From Henningerozyma blattae CBS 6284 (Eukaryota > Ascomycota > Saccharomycetes > Saccharomycetales > Saccharomycetaceae): 64,000 nt of DNA. The notes under the pieces were generated by a model. It saw nothing but the letters and a program-made list of their open reading frames with translations. It did not search any database and was not told the DNA's origin. Positions 1 through 8,857 of the stretch are shown here, in pieces. A program made the position numbers and the translations under genes. Every line of letters begins with the position of its first letter. Position 1 is the first letter of the stretch. The stretch covers positions 1,364,001 through 1,428,000 of the forward strand of contig NC_020186.1 in assembly GCF_000315915.1 (NCBI RefSeq). The letters are read 5' to 3'.

Positions 1-771
1 GTGAACTATCTAAAGAATTTATTTAAATAACAAAGCTAGCGCGTGAGTGGTGATAGTGTTGATTAATAAAAAAAAAAAAAAAACAACATAACTAATAAAT
101 AGATGAAATAATAATAATAGTAATAACAATCATCATCATCATCATTATCATCACCGTCGAACAACAAGGTTATGAGATGCTTGATTTTCTTATGAAAAAA
201 TTCCTTGAGATTTTTTTTTTTGAATAAAAATGATTGGATTAGAAGAATTTATAAAACTTTTGCCTAAAATGAATACAATGTAATGATCCTACGGAGTCTG
301 TATCTTTACTTACGTGAGTTGTTTTTTTTTTTTTTATGGATGTATGTGCCGTGTTCTTTTTAGGAAAGAGAGGATGCCCGGTGTACTGGTTTTTTATTTT
401 GTTAAGCATCCGAGGGTTGAGTTCAGGGTTTCGGAGTTTCAAGAATTGGGTTGTAATAGTTAGTGTGTTTATATTTAAGTGATTATCTATCATTCATATA
501 TAGTGAAAGTTAAATATAGGATAAACTTTAAAGTACATAGGTCTATATATAATATATACACATTTATTACACACGTACAGGTTAGTTAAGGAAAGAAAGG
601 AGATCAAGCAAAATGCATTTTTTCGAGTGAATTGAAGTTGTATTAAAATTAGTATTGACATCATAACGAAACATAAATAAAAAGAAAAAGGAAAAAAAGA
701 GTGTAATTTTGGGGAGAATGTAAGTGAGATATAGAAAATAATAATAAGAAGAAGAAGAAGAAGAATGAAGA
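1..771. other. Left-margin intergenic DNA, no gene seen
   Basis: This is AT-rich sequence with A runs, ATC/ATA triplet repeats and a GAA run just before the stop of the AP180 gene. The only longer open frame (239-493, minus strand) has low-complexity composition and no recognisable domain. I see no RNA gene. It probably holds the 3' flank of the AP180 gene and the flank of a gene outside the window. Confidence 0.5.
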
Positions 772-2814
772 TCAGATATCGATCAAGTTAGTACCTTGTG
801 GATTGTAGAAGGCGTTTTGTTGTGGTGGTTGAGTTTGTAGAGGTGGTTGAGTGAATTGCTGAGTTTGTGGGGAAGTAAATTGTTGTGTTTGTGGAGAGGC
901 GAATTGTTGTGTTTGTGGGGAGGCGAATTGGTGTGTTTGTGGAGAGGCGAATTGTTGAGTCTGTGTTGTTTGTAAAGAAAACTGTTGTGGTTGACCTTGT
1001 AATTGTTGGCCTTGTGGAGGTAATTGGATAGTGGCTTGTGGGTATTGTGGTGTAGTTTGTAATGTACCAGTAGATGAATAGTTTAATTGAGGTTGGTATT
1101 GGGCGGCGGCCACATTTGCGGCTGCAGCGGCGGCATTTTGTTGAGCCAGTTGGAGTTGGGCTTGTGCTTGTTGTGCTTGTAGTTGAGCTTGGGCTGCAGC
1201 TTGTTGTTGTGCTTGTAGTTGAGCTTGGGCTTGGGCTTGAGCTTGAGCTGCAGCTTCTGCTTGGGCTTCTGCTTGAGCACGAGCTTGGGCTTCCGCTTGA
1301 GCACGAGCTTGGGCTTCCGCTTGAGCACGAGCTTGGGCTTCTGCTTGAGCACGAGCTTGAGCCTCCGCTTGAGCACGAGCTTGGGCCTGTGCCTGAGCCT
1401 GTGCCTGAAATTGAGCTTGGGTTTGAACTTGATGAGCTTGTAATTGAGCCTGAGCCTGGGCCTGGGCATTCTGTTGAGCTTGCAATTGAGCATTCTGTTG
1501 AGCTTGTAATTGATTTTGAGCATCTTGGAAGGGGTTTCCAGTCAAGATTGGAGCCACCGGGGCAGCCACTGCGGTAGGTTGCAAGTTAAATGGATTTGGA
1601 GTAGTAGAAGGAGATGCAGTTGTTTGTGGCGTAGCAGTAAACAATCCAGTAGCATTGGTTCCGGCAATTTGAACAGGGGCATAAGCGATGCCTGTAGTGT
1701 TTGCGGTGACAGGGGCTGTTGAAGTTAAGAATGGGTTGGAAGTTGCAGTTTGTGAAGCAGGGGTGGTAGTGGCTGGGTTTTCGAATGTAAAAGTATCCTT
1801 TGCTTGTCCAAAAGGATTAGTATCATTAACGGTAGAAGTTAAATTTGGAGTGTTTCCTGGTTGAGGTAGAGTGGGAGACATCAAGACGGTTTGGTTTCTC
1901 AATTGTTCTTGAAGTACACGTTTCTGTTCTCTTACTTGATCCAATTTCTGTTGAGCCAAGGATTTTTCGCCGTTGGGTGAAGTGGTGGTGGCAGAATAGA
2001 TTGTGGATTCTTTATTGTTGGGAGGATTATTTTGTTCTTCTTTCAAATGGTCTTCCAAGGATCTAATCAATTTCGTTGTGATGTGTTTGATGACGGGGAT
2101 TCTTAGGCCTACGGATTTGCCGACTTTCAAATACTTGACTACGATTTCAGTCAAATCTACAAAGGTCTTGTACAGTTCCAGGGTTCTTTCTGCATCACGA
2201 TGGTTCAATTCGAAGAAAGATTCTAGCAGAGTGATGATACCTTCGTTCAAGGAGTTGTACAGTTGTAGCAAATCTTGGATCAATAGTTTGAAGGCGTACA
2301 TCAACAAATCATTGTTTAGATCCAGCTGGCTGTATTTGTTTTTGATCAGGGAGTTGATTTGGATCTCCAAGGAATCGACGTAATCGAGCAGGTCCAGTTT
2401 GGAGGCCGAGTTTATGATGGAGGTGATGGAAGCTCTGATGAAATCTATTCTGAAATTTTTGAATTCTTTTGCTCTTACGAGTAAGTATTGGTTGTACCTT
2501 TCGAGTGCTCTGACGTCGCCGGAGGAGAATTTGGAGGTGTTGATGCCGTTTAGGTTGAAGAAGTCTAGATTATTGGAAAGGTAGTCGAGAGTGATATCTT
2601 TTTCACCTTCTCTGATCAAGAGATGAGTGACGATGAGGGATTTGTAGACGACGGTCCAAGCCGAGTCTGAGATTCTGGAGTAGAGGGCTCTTATGATTTC
2701 GTGGAAATCTCTTGGATCGGTGGAGCCCATGAGGATTGGATCGATGTATTTTTGTTTAGGAGGGGCCATTTTGATCTTGGTGGCCCCTTTCACTAGTTTG
2801 ACGTAGGTAGTCAT
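772..2814 (-). CDS. YAP1801: AP180/CALM-type clathrin assembly protein (Yap1801/Yap1802)
   Basis: This 680-residue endocytic adaptor binds PtdIns(4,5)P2 and recruits clathrin and EH-domain proteins at the plasma membrane. The N-terminal ~280 residues form an ANTH domain that begins with the basic lipid-binding segment [17 protein letters not shown]. The linker holds four NPF motifs near residues 333, 359, 406 and 427, which are the EH-domain (Pan1/Ede1) ligands of this family. The extreme C-terminus, NLIDI, is a clathrin-box-like tail. Between them lie an Ala/Gln/Arg/Glu repeat tract (about residues 432-578) and QFASPQTQ repeats (about 610-652). I place the start at the ATG ending at 2814, because the open frame beyond it is a translated poly-C and TA microsatellite with no upstream ATG. 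S. cerevisiae also pairs YAP1801 with MPC2 and YAP1802 with MPC3. Which ohnolog this is cannot be decided here. Confidence 0.93.
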   Translation of the reverse strand: MTTYVKLVKGATKIKMAPPKQKYIDPILMGSTDPRDFHEIIRALYSRISDSAWTVVYKSLIVTHLLIREGEKDITLDYLSNNLDFFNLNGINTSKFSSGDVRALERYNQYLLVRAKEFKNFRIDFIRASITSIINSASKLDLLDYVDSLEIQINSLIKNKYSQLDLNNDLLMYAFKLLIQDLLQLYNSLNEGIITLLESFFELNHRDAERTLELYKTFVDLTEIVVKYLKVGKSVGLRIPVIKHITTKLIRSLEDHLKEEQNNPPNNKESTIYSATTTSPNGEKSLAQQKLDQVREQKRVLQEQLRNQTVLMSPTLPQPGNTPNLTSTVNDTNPFGQAKDTFTFENPATTTPASQTATSNPFLTSTAPVTANTTGIAYAPVQIAGTNATGLFTATPQTTASPSTTPNPFNLQPTAVAAPVAPILTGNPFQDAQNQLQAQQNAQLQAQQNAQAQAQAQLQAHQVQTQAQFQAQAQAQAQARAQAEAQARAQAEAQARAQAEAQARAQAEAQARAQAEAQAEAAAQAQAQAQAQLQAQQQAAAQAQLQAQQAQAQLQLAQQNAAAAAANVAAAQYQPQLNYSSTGTLQTTPQYPQATIQLPPQGQQLQGQPQQFSLQTTQTQQFASPQTHQFASPQTQQFASPQTQQFTSPQTQQFTQPPLQTQPPQQNAFYNPQGTNLIDI
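853..965 (-). repeat. 24-bp minisatellite coding QFASPQTQ repeats
   Basis: Nearly five tandem 24-bp units lie in frame in the 3' part of the AP180 gene. Clear copies are at 877-900, 901-924 and 925-948, with one or two substitutions between them. Each unit codes for eight residues, so unit gain or loss keeps the frame. Confidence 0.85.
1271..1390 (-). repeat. 24-bp minisatellite coding AQARAQAE repeats
   Basis: Five tandem 24-bp units start at 1271, 1295, 1319, 1343 and 1367 and differ by only a few bases. They code for an eight-residue AQARAQAE unit inside a longer Ala/Gln tract. Several other frames stay open across the tract because the repeat unit lacks stops. Confidence 0.88.
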
Positions 2815-2819
2815 TGGGT

Positions 2820-2835
2820 GGGGGGGGGGGGGGGG
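2820..2835 (-). promoter_or_regulatory. Poly-C tract in the 5' leader of the AP180 gene
   Basis: A run of 16 G on the plus strand reads as 16 C on the coding strand, 6 to 21 nt upstream of the ATG, and so probably lies in the 5' UTR. A second such tract precedes POR1. Confidence 0.6.
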
Positions 2836-3833
2836 TGTTAGTGGTGATGGGGTGGGATTGATTGAGTTATGTATGAATGTTTGTATATATATATATACGT
2901 ATATATATATATATATGTATATACAATTGATGATGATATATTTGAAACCCAGCAAGGTGTATAATATCTAAGGGAATGCCGGGTGTAAACTGGAACACTC
3001 CCGAATGCAGCTCCTGGTCAAGGAGAGAGAGTCGCCGAGCGAGAAAGTGGAAGAAACATTGAGCGAAAAAAAATCAAAAAAACAATAGAGAAAAAAAGAG
3101 AGAGAGAGAGAGAGATAAAATTGATGGGAAAAGGAGGAAACAAAGCGATAAGAAAGTGAGGCGTCAGTGAATGAAAACGGTGATGGAAAAGCAGCCAATA
3201 GGAGGTGAGAGGAGTGTTGAGAGGAGTGTTGAGAGGAGTGTTGAGATTGATTATTTGAGATTGATTATTTGAGATTGATGAAGGGATGTAAGAAAGAAAG
3301 AGTTCGATTGAGGCAAGAGGTGTTGAGGGTGGGATTCGCTTGATATATATAGTTGGGCCGACTTGTTGTATGTATTTGTATAGCCTGGTGTGAGGCCAGT
3401 TCGAGTCTTGACATGTCGACGTTGGTGTGTCTGGTATTCGACGACTGCAAAAGCAATGCAAGAGCAATGCAAGAGACAATGACAATGNNNNNNNNNNNNN
3501 NNNNNNNTAATAGCAATAGCAATAGCAAAAGTAACTTACCGTCGGCTAACCGCCTCGCCCTCGTTTTGTCCATCGCCCCATCACAGATTACGTATTTCGT
3601 CACTGCATTTCGTCACTGCATTTCGCACGGTCGTCGGCCGTGACCGCTCCGGTTTCAGCGAGATCGCAATATAAAGGGCGAGATGCAAGAGTTGCAAAAG
3701 ATGTATATATATATATATATATACACATACACACCTACACATACACATCTACACTTGTTATCCAGATACAAAGAACCTTGTAACCTGCCAAGCAAGTCGT
3801 ACACTATAACTTCATATCTCCGCCCACACTCAC
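2836..3833. promoter_or_regulatory. Divergent promoter region YAP1801-MPC2, with assembly gap
   Basis: About 1 kb separates the two divergent starts. It holds TA microsatellites (about 2887-2925 and 3703-3722), an AG run near 3100, tandem GAGAGGAGTGTT units (about 3207-3245), GATTGATTATTTGA repeats (about 3246-3280) and a 20-base N gap at 3488-3507. The gap lies between CAATG/CAATAG-type hexamer repeats, so the true length is unknown. No third gene is convincing here. Confidence 0.6.
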
Positions 3834-4181
3834 ATGTCTGCCTTCGCCCGCTTTCTTAATAGCCCTACCGGCCCTAAAACTGTCCACTTCTGGGCCCCCA
3901 CTTTGAAATGGGGCTTGGTCGTTGCTGGTCTTTCCGATACACAAAGACCCGTCCACAAACTCAGCGGTACACAAAACCTGTCGTTGCTCGCCACCGGTCT
4001 GGTTTGGACCCGTTGGTCGTTTGTCATCAAGCCCAAGAATTACCTACTGGCTTCGGTCAACTTCTTTTTGACGCTGACTGCCGGGTACCAGATCTCACGT
4101 ATAGTACGTTTCCGCTCAGCAGAAGGTGACGACGCCAAGGGTATTTTGAAGTACATCATCGATGGGCAAACGAGCGAGTAG
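3834..4181 (+). CDS. MPC2: Mitochondrial pyruvate carrier subunit (Mpc2/Mpc3 type)
   Basis: This 115-residue inner-membrane protein forms the pyruvate carrier with Mpc1 and brings pyruvate into the matrix. The sequence opens with the family hallmark TGPKTVHFWAPTLKWGLV and continues with ISGxQNLS-like and TGLVWTRWSFVIKPKNY segments, matching the Mpc2/Mpc3 branch rather than Mpc1. Three hydrophobic stretches (about residues 20-35, 48-68 and 72-90) fit the three-helix topology. It is slightly shorter than the S. cerevisiae proteins (about 129-146 residues), mainly at the C-terminus. The start at 3834 leaves a short N-terminus before the conserved core. Adjacency to the AP180 gene mirrors YHR161C-YHR162W. 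Confidence 0.93.
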   Translation: MSAFARFLNSPTGPKTVHFWAPTLKWGLVVAGLSDTQRPVHKLSGTQNLSLLATGLVWTRWSFVIKPKNYLLASVNFFLTLTAGYQISRIVRFRSAEGDDAKGILKYIIDGQTSE

Positions 4182-4523
4182 CCGTGTCCAATGCAAGTGC
4201 AGTCGCAAGCTCGTGTGTATATATATATAGCCACCTCTGTAATTATTTTATATTCCTTCTACAATACTTACTATTCATAATTATTTGCACATACAATACA
4301 CGCTGTTATGTAATACATTCTTGCAAGTTGGTATTGCAGGTACCGGCCCGGGAAACACGCGGGAAACACGCGGGAAACACAAAACGCAAGGCTTCACTAC
4401 CCTTAAATCTCATAGTATTCAAATACAATTTTGGAAAACCAAATGGCAATGTACTAATTCCTTTCCCCTTCACACTGTCACGTGACATACCTGAATCTTG
4501 TCAACAAAAAAATTAATTAATTT
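4182..4523. other. 3' flank of MPC2 with short tandem repeat
   Basis: This stretch holds three tandem copies of a 12-bp unit (GGGAAACACGCG-like) at about 4345-4380 and a CACGTG E-box near 4480. It ends in the T-rich Pol III terminator of the tRNA-Gly gene on the minus strand. No coding gene is seen. Confidence 0.5.
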
Positions 4524-4594
4524 TGCGCAAGCCCGGAATCGAACCGGGGGCCCAACGATGGCAACGTTGGATTTTACCACTAAACCACTTGCGC
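4524..4594 (-). tRNA. tRNA-Gly (GCC anticodon)
   Basis: This 71-nt gene has a perfectly paired acceptor stem GCGCAAG/CTTGCGC with discriminator A, the D-arm GTGGTTTAGTGGTAAAA, anticodon GCC and the T-arm GGTTCGATTCC. There is no intron. A run of seven T follows within about 15 nt and serves as Pol III terminator. It lies 14 nt downstream of a tRNA-Ala gene on the same strand. Confidence 0.97.
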
Positions 4595-4608
4595 TTAAGA
4601 AAATTGAG

Positions 4609-4681
4609 TGGACGAGTCAGGAATCGAACCAGAGACCTCTTCCTTGCAAGGGAAGCGCGCTACCAACTACGCCACACGCCC
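4609..4681 (-). tRNA. tRNA-Ala (TGC anticodon)
   Basis: This 73-nt gene has acceptor GGGCGTG/CTCGTCC with the G3-U70 identity pair of alanine tRNAs, D-arm GGCGTAGTTGGTAGCGC, anticodon loop CTTGCAA (TGC) and T-loop TTCGATT. The U6-U67 mismatch also occurs in classical yeast tRNA-Ala. The T-stem TCTGG/CCTGA has an additional U-U mismatch at its centre. There is no intron, and the 14-nt spacer to tRNA-Gly has only a T4 run. Confidence 0.94.
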
Positions 4682-4935
4682 AGTGAATTTCTTGGAATTT
4701 GTGGTAGACGAGATCGACTTTATACTCATCTACAAGTTGCTAACTAGAAATTATCCCTGACTTAAGACATAAATTTATAGTTCTTTCATATAGTTGTATA
4801 GTTTAAAAACGAACAACAATTATATTCGTAAGTTCGAAGGATTAACTGGTGTCAAATAAGTTAATAAGATTGTTAAGTTCAGTTTTTGGTAGTTACTATT
4901 TAAGTGTATCGTACTCCTAAGTTAGTTTACAACAT
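4682..4935. other. Spacer between tRNA-Ala and solo LTR
   Basis: About 250 bp of AT-rich sequence lies upstream of the tRNA-Ala gene. It contains no gene. It could hold an older, unrecognisable LTR, since TGTGG occurs about 19 bp from the tRNA start, but I cannot define its ends. Confidence 0.35.
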
Positions 4936-5134
4936 TGTGACATAGTGATACTGTCAGTGCACTGCGTCAAGGGTTAGAATCTTACAAGCCCTAACTAAAT
5001 CAGAGACGTTTGCGTCAACATGTTGCGACGCGTAAACTCGCTTGTATATACTGAATAAGATAAGTAAGTTATAGTTATAAGAATAATCAGGGTTATAGTC
5101 ATCTGTAAAATACTAGCCAGACCACTATATAATA
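4936..5134 (+). mobile_element. Solo LTR, copy A (internally deleted)
   Basis: This segment aligns over its length with the reverse complement of 30231-30464. It starts TGTGACATAGTGATACTGTC and shares a core with the words AAATCAGAGACGTTTGCG, CAACATGTTGCGACGCG and ATAATCAGGGTTATAG. Relative to copy B it lacks about 35 bp after the TTGTATATA box. Both copies end in ATAATA, after which similarity stops. No matching target duplication remains. It is inferred to be the remnant of an LTR retrotransposon. Confidence 0.8.
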
Positions 5135-5401
5135 AAATTTGAATTAAGTAACCGTCACCAAGAGAAATTCAAGTAGCTCTTATTTTTTTAATTTATTCCA
5201 AATTCATGTACCCAAACACACATTTATATTATTTGTTTGAATAAGCAAATTTATATGTATAGGGATATGTAAATGTATAAATAAGGAAGTAGAAGTAAGA
5301 ATAAAAAAGAGAGAGAAAAAAAAAAAGAAAAAAAAATAAGAGAGAGAGAGAAAAAGAAAATAAGCAAGTATATGTATAAGTTAAGTATTGATTGAAGTAT
5401 C
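5135..5401. other. 3' flank of POR1, no gene seen
   Basis: This AT-rich stretch has a purine-rich GA/A tract (about 5300-5365) directly downstream of the POR1 stop. I see no gene in it. Confidence 0.5.
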
Positions 5402-6283
5402 CTAAGAAGTGAAAGATAAAGAGACACCCAATTGATGTACAGGTTCACTCAATTTCAAGACGTTGAAGGAAGTACCGAAACCCAAACTAATACCCTTTTG
5501 CAAAGTTTGTTTGTATGATAAAGCCAAAGCACCGTTATCGTTCAATTTAGCCTTAATTTGAGAAGTTGTATCTGGGTTATACTTGGTGGCAAATTCGATA
5601 TTAACAGATTGGTTTGAAGAAGAAGCAGTAGAACCAGAAGCAGCTGGGGCTGGATTGGAAGAAGTAGTGGCCTTAGCACCGACTTGTAAAATTGGAGAAA
5701 CTTTTTGGAAGAAAGAAACAGAAGTCAAATTCTTGTTATTGGTAGAACAAGTCAAAGTGTATTCCTTGGAATTGTAACCTAAAGCCAAGGCATAACGAGA
5801 CAAATTACCTTGAGAGATATCGTACCCGAATTCTGCACCAGCCACAATACCATCATGAGCAACAGTCAAATCACCTACAAAGACAGGAGATTTCAATAGA
5901 TCAAAAGAACCTTTGGCAGCAAAATATTGTTGAACAAACGACAAGTTCAATTTGGCGTTCTTGGAGATATTTGGAATCAAAGAAGTTTGCAACTCAGTCT
6001 TCAAACCTGGAGTCAATTCGGCCAATTCCAATTTTGTGGTTAAGTTATTACTGTTGGACCAAGATTGAGTCAAATTCAAACCAGAAGCCTTGTCGAAAAA
6101 CTTAGATTCAATCGAGGCGTTCAATGGAGCATCTTTGGCTGGTTGTTTAGCCTTGACATTGAATTTCACACCATTGGAAGCTGTAGTAGAGACCTCGACT
6201 TGAGCTACTTGGCTATGGTAAAAATCATTATTCAACAAACCGTTGATATCTTTAGAGATTCCTGAAAAGAATGGAGGGGCCAT
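5402..6283 (-). CDS. POR1: Mitochondrial outer-membrane porin (VDAC)
   Basis: This 293-residue beta-barrel forms the voltage-dependent anion channel that passes metabolites and nucleotides across the mitochondrial outer membrane. The N-terminal APPFFSGISKDINGLLNNDF helix region, the TQSWSNSNNLTTKLE and TPGLKTEL strands, GDLTVAHDGIVAGAEFGYD and the C-terminal LSEPVHQLGVSLSF strand all follow yeast Por1. It is about ten residues longer than S. cerevisiae Por1 because of a Pro/Ala/Ser-rich loop (SSNPAPAASGSTASSSNQ, about residues 212-229) between late strands. The start ATG at 6283 gives the conserved N-terminus. Divergent pairing with COX5 is ancestral (YNL055C near YNL052W; YIL114C near YIL111W). 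The two genes that lie between them in S. cerevisiae are absent. Confidence 0.95.
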   Translation of the reverse strand: MAPPFFSGISKDINGLLNNDFYHSQVAQVEVSTTASNGVKFNVKAKQPAKDAPLNASIESKFFDKASGLNLTQSWSNSNNLTTKLELAELTPGLKTELQTSLIPNISKNAKLNLSFVQQYFAAKGSFDLLKSPVFVGDLTVAHDGIVAGAEFGYDISQGNLSRYALALGYNSKEYTLTCSTNNKNLTSVSFFQKVSPILQVGAKATTSSNPAPAASGSTASSSNQSVNIEFATKYNPDTTSQIKAKLNDNGALALSYKQTLQKGISLGFGTSFNVLKLSEPVHQLGVSLSFTS

Positions 6284-6301
6284 TGTGAGATTATTATTAG
6301 T

Positions 6302-6315
6302 GGGGGGGGGGGGGG
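6302..6315 (-). promoter_or_regulatory. Poly-C tract in the 5' leader of POR1
   Basis: Fourteen consecutive G on the plus strand give a C14 run 19 to 32 nt upstream of the POR1 ATG. This resembles the C16 tract before the AP180 gene 3.5 kb away. Confidence 0.6.
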
Positions 6316-6872
6316 AGATTGGCGAAATGTAATGTGATGTGCTGTGCTGTGGTATGCTATGGTATACTGGCTACAAAGCGTAAGGAAACTAACAACAATA
6401 TCTTATGGAACTTGGATCTCCGTAAAATTATAATATAAATGCAAGTGTATACATATATTTGTATAAATACGAATGGTTTTCCCTATTACCTTGAACCATG
6501 CGGCTACTTATATACGTATGTCTTGGCTTGTAAACTAAATCCGGTGGCGCATCACGGGCCGACCGGGCCGGGGATCGAACGGCCGAGGGGTCACCCCACC
6601 GTGCCTGACGATTTTATCGGTTACGATGTCAGTTACGCCCGGACACGCTGCCGGACACTACGGCAGTTTAACGACTACTTAAAGGGCGTTGTGCCAGCCA
6701 GCCTTTCCAAGCTTATTATGATTGTTCCCATTGTTTCAATCGCCTACACGATCTCCAGGTTTCTAATAAAGTTTTAATATATTTTATTGATTCAAATATA
6801 TTAGCTGCATTATTATTGTTATTACCACTGTTTAATTGTTAATATTGCTCATATAAATATTATCCCCTCGCG
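6316..6872. promoter_or_regulatory. Divergent promoter POR1-COX5 with GC-rich core
   Basis: A GC-rich block at about 6540-6670 is rich in CCG/CGG words in otherwise AT-rich DNA. Two ATTGTT cores in Rox1-like contexts (6721-6726 and CCCATTGTTTC at 6727-6737) lie about 140-150 bp upstream of the COX5 ATG. Regulation by the hypoxic repressor is inference from motif match only. Confidence 0.45.
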
Positions 6873-7361
6873 ATGCCCGCCCTACCCTGCAAAACTCTTC
6901 TCGTGAACTCTTTACGTTCTTCTGCACGTGCTCCTTTACAAGCCTCATCTCGTCGTTGGGCTTCTGCTCCTGCTGTGTCAAAGGCCTTATTGGCTGATCT
7001 TCCTGCTCGTTGGGATGGATTACAAGAATCAGAACAAGATTCCATCTTGACAGCTTTGGCCGAACGTCAAAAACTGCCATGGTCACAACTTACGTCTCAA
7101 GAACAACAAGCTGCTTGGTACATTTCTTACGGTAGCTGGGGTCCACGTAGACCAGTGTTGGCTCGTGGTGATGCCACTTATATTGCCAGAGGTACTGTCA
7201 TTGGTCTTATCCTTTCATTAGCATTGTTTGCTGGAGTCCGTTCTTTGGCAGATGAAGATCCACGTACTATGACTAAAGAATGGCAATTGAAGTCAGATGA
7301 ATATTTGAAATCAAAGAACGCCAACCCATGGGGTGGTTACTCTCAAGTACAATCTAAATAG
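6873..7361 (+). CDS. COX5A: Cytochrome c oxidase subunit Va/Vb (Cox5)
   Basis: This 162-residue subunit of mitochondrial complex IV sits in the inner membrane and is the yeast counterpart of mammalian COX4. The first ~30 residues are Arg/Ser/Ala-rich without acids, a typical cleavable presequence. The mature part carries LPARWDGLQESEQDSI, LPWSQLTSQEQQAAWYIS and YGSWGPRRPV, followed by one membrane helix (about residues 108-126) and the ending NANPWGGYSQV. S. cerevisiae has two isoforms, aerobic COX5A and hypoxic COX5B, and the latter has an intron. No intron is needed here. Which isoform it corresponds to is not decidable from the protein. Gene order to COG5 follows YNL052W-YNL051W. Confidence 0.95.
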   Translation: MPALPCKTLLVNSLRSSARAPLQASSRRWASAPAVSKALLADLPARWDGLQESEQDSILTALAERQKLPWSQLTSQEQQAAWYISYGSWGPRRPVLARGDATYIARGTVIGLILSLALFAGVRSLADEDPRTMTKEWQLKSDEYLKSKNANPWGGYSQVQSK

Positions 7362-7603
7362 TTGTTGACCTTGTATGTTTTGCCACCATTATTATTATTA
7401 TTACTATAATAATTTATTATTTTTTATATTCCAAGGAAAAAAAAAAAAAGAAACCTTGTCACGTGCGCGCGAGCGCGCATTACGTATATAGATATATCTA
7501 TATAATATTTATATTTATTTATAACTTATATTTATTAAAGTAAATAATCCTTTAAGAGCTACTATATCAAATCTAGCACAAGACAGACAAAAGAAAAAAG
7601 AAA
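7362..7603. promoter_or_regulatory. COX5 3' end and COG5 promoter with E-box
   Basis: A CACGTG E-box (near 7461) followed by alternating GCGCGCGAGCGCGC sits in the middle of this 242-bp tandem intergenic space, downstream of an A-rich tract. It is a plausible Cbf1-type site for COG5. Confidence 0.45.
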
Positions 7604-8767
7604 ATGGCCAGTGACTTTTCAGATTTCGATTCGTTTCTAGAACCCAATTTCGATTCAATCCATTTCACTAACGAATTGTTGAAAATTACAAACACAAATG
7701 AAAATTCATTAGATATACAAACCTCTATTAAAAAAATCCATTACGATTATAATGAATTGGATACAAATTTCGACCAATTGATAAAAGAGCATTCCAAACA
7801 AATCATTGCCAAGATCCATTACAATAAACAATTGAAATCAATCATACAATCCAACTTGTCTGATTCAATCAATTTCCTAAATTTAAATTATAAAAGATTA
7901 CAAGACGATATTATCGTACCTTATGAAAAGGCTCAGAAATTACAACAAGTTCTTTCTAAGTTACATCAAACGATCATTCTTCTTAGAGATTCTCTGATAT
8001 ATATCCATCTGGTCCATAGAATTCATAATTTATTCCAATTCATCGATAATGAAAAAGATTTACCCCTAGACGTAGCGTTACAATTATCCTCATTACATTA
8101 TCAAATCATCATCTGTTTGAATGAAAATAAAAATTTGACTCCATTGAAATTAATTAAAAATTTAAACAATACCATAGTTACACCAAATAAATCGAAATTA
8201 TTGTCATATTTGTCGTTACAATTATCCAAAGAATGTTGGAATTTATCGAAATTACCCTTATCCTTGAATAAGATCGTCATTTCCAATCTATCGTTTGCCT
8301 TATTTAATTTATCTCCACATGAATTTATTACTACCATTCAAAAAATCATTTTAACTATAGTGACTCCAATATCTCAAAATTTAATTAAAACAATCAATTC
8401 TATTAAAAATTTCCCTCAAGAGTTTACTAAATGTGTAAAGATTAGTAATAACATTTATCAATTAGAAACCATCTTGGCAGACATAAAGTATAAAGATTCT
8501 AATTTATTACTAGAATATATGAATAACCCATTACGTATGGCAAAACCAAATTTACCAAAGACTATATATTGGAATACAATCTCTACAAACTTTAAAAAGG
8601 AATTTGAAATATCTGTAAATAGAGGTGGTCCAGTGGGGAAATCTTTAATGAAAAATAAAGAGTTTATTAAAGAGACAATAAAAAATTTAATGGTCGAATC
8701 TACAGGAGATGATGATTATAAAAAAAACTTGAATACAATGTTGAAATCAATATCAATTTTACAATGA
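7604..8767 (+). CDS. COG5: Conserved oligomeric Golgi complex subunit Cog5
   Basis: This 387-residue subunit of the COG tethering complex acts in retrograde transport within the Golgi. The N-terminus (DFSDFDSFLEPNFDSIHFTNELL) and the long, mostly helical body (residues ~40-200) with scattered coiled-coil character fit the fungal Cog5 family (403 residues in S. cerevisiae). No catalytic motif is expected. The gene follows COX5 on the same strand as in S. cerevisiae YNL052W-YNL051W, which supports the call. Its 3' end converges on the YNL050C-like gene with a 90-bp gap. Confidence 0.9.
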   Translation: MASDFSDFDSFLEPNFDSIHFTNELLKITNTNENSLDIQTSIKKIHYDYNELDTNFDQLIKEHSKQIIAKIHYNKQLKSIIQSNLSDSINFLNLNYKRLQDDIIVPYEKAQKLQQVLSKLHQTIILLRDSLIYIHLVHRIHNLFQFIDNEKDLPLDVALQLSSLHYQIIICLNENKNLTPLKLIKNLNNTIVTPNKSKLLSYLSLQLSKECWNLSKLPLSLNKIVISNLSFALFNLSPHEFITTIQKIILTIVTPISQNLIKTINSIKNFPQEFTKCVKISNNIYQLETILADIKYKDSNLLLEYMNNPLRMAKPNLPKTIYWNTISTNFKKEFEISVNRGGPVGKSLMKNKEFIKETIKNLMVESTGDDDYKKNLNTMLKSISILQ

Positions 8768-8857
8768 AAAAAATAAATAATATCTATACAAACCTATCTA
8801 TATATATATATATACTATGATACAATTACACTTTACTTATTTTTTTGGTTTGGGGTT

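Noticed and set aside
239..493. 84-residue minus-strand ORF in the left margin
   Set aside because: Low-complexity composition, no homologous features and poly-T/A tracts inside.
1074..1577. Long open frames antisense or out of frame to the AP180 repeat tract
   Set aside because: They arise because the 24-bp repeat has no stop in several frames. The products are simple Leu/Glu or Lys/Pro repeats with no domain, and the ANTH/NPF frame is the real one.
2815..2955. N-terminal extension of the AP180 frame
   Set aside because: It begins at a TTG and translates poly-C and TA microsatellites; the ANTH domain starts properly at the ATG at 2814.
6560..6600. GGGATCGAACGG as a tRNA T-loop in the POR1-COX5 promoter
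   Set aside because: No anticodon or acceptor arms; the words belong to a CCG-rich promoter block.
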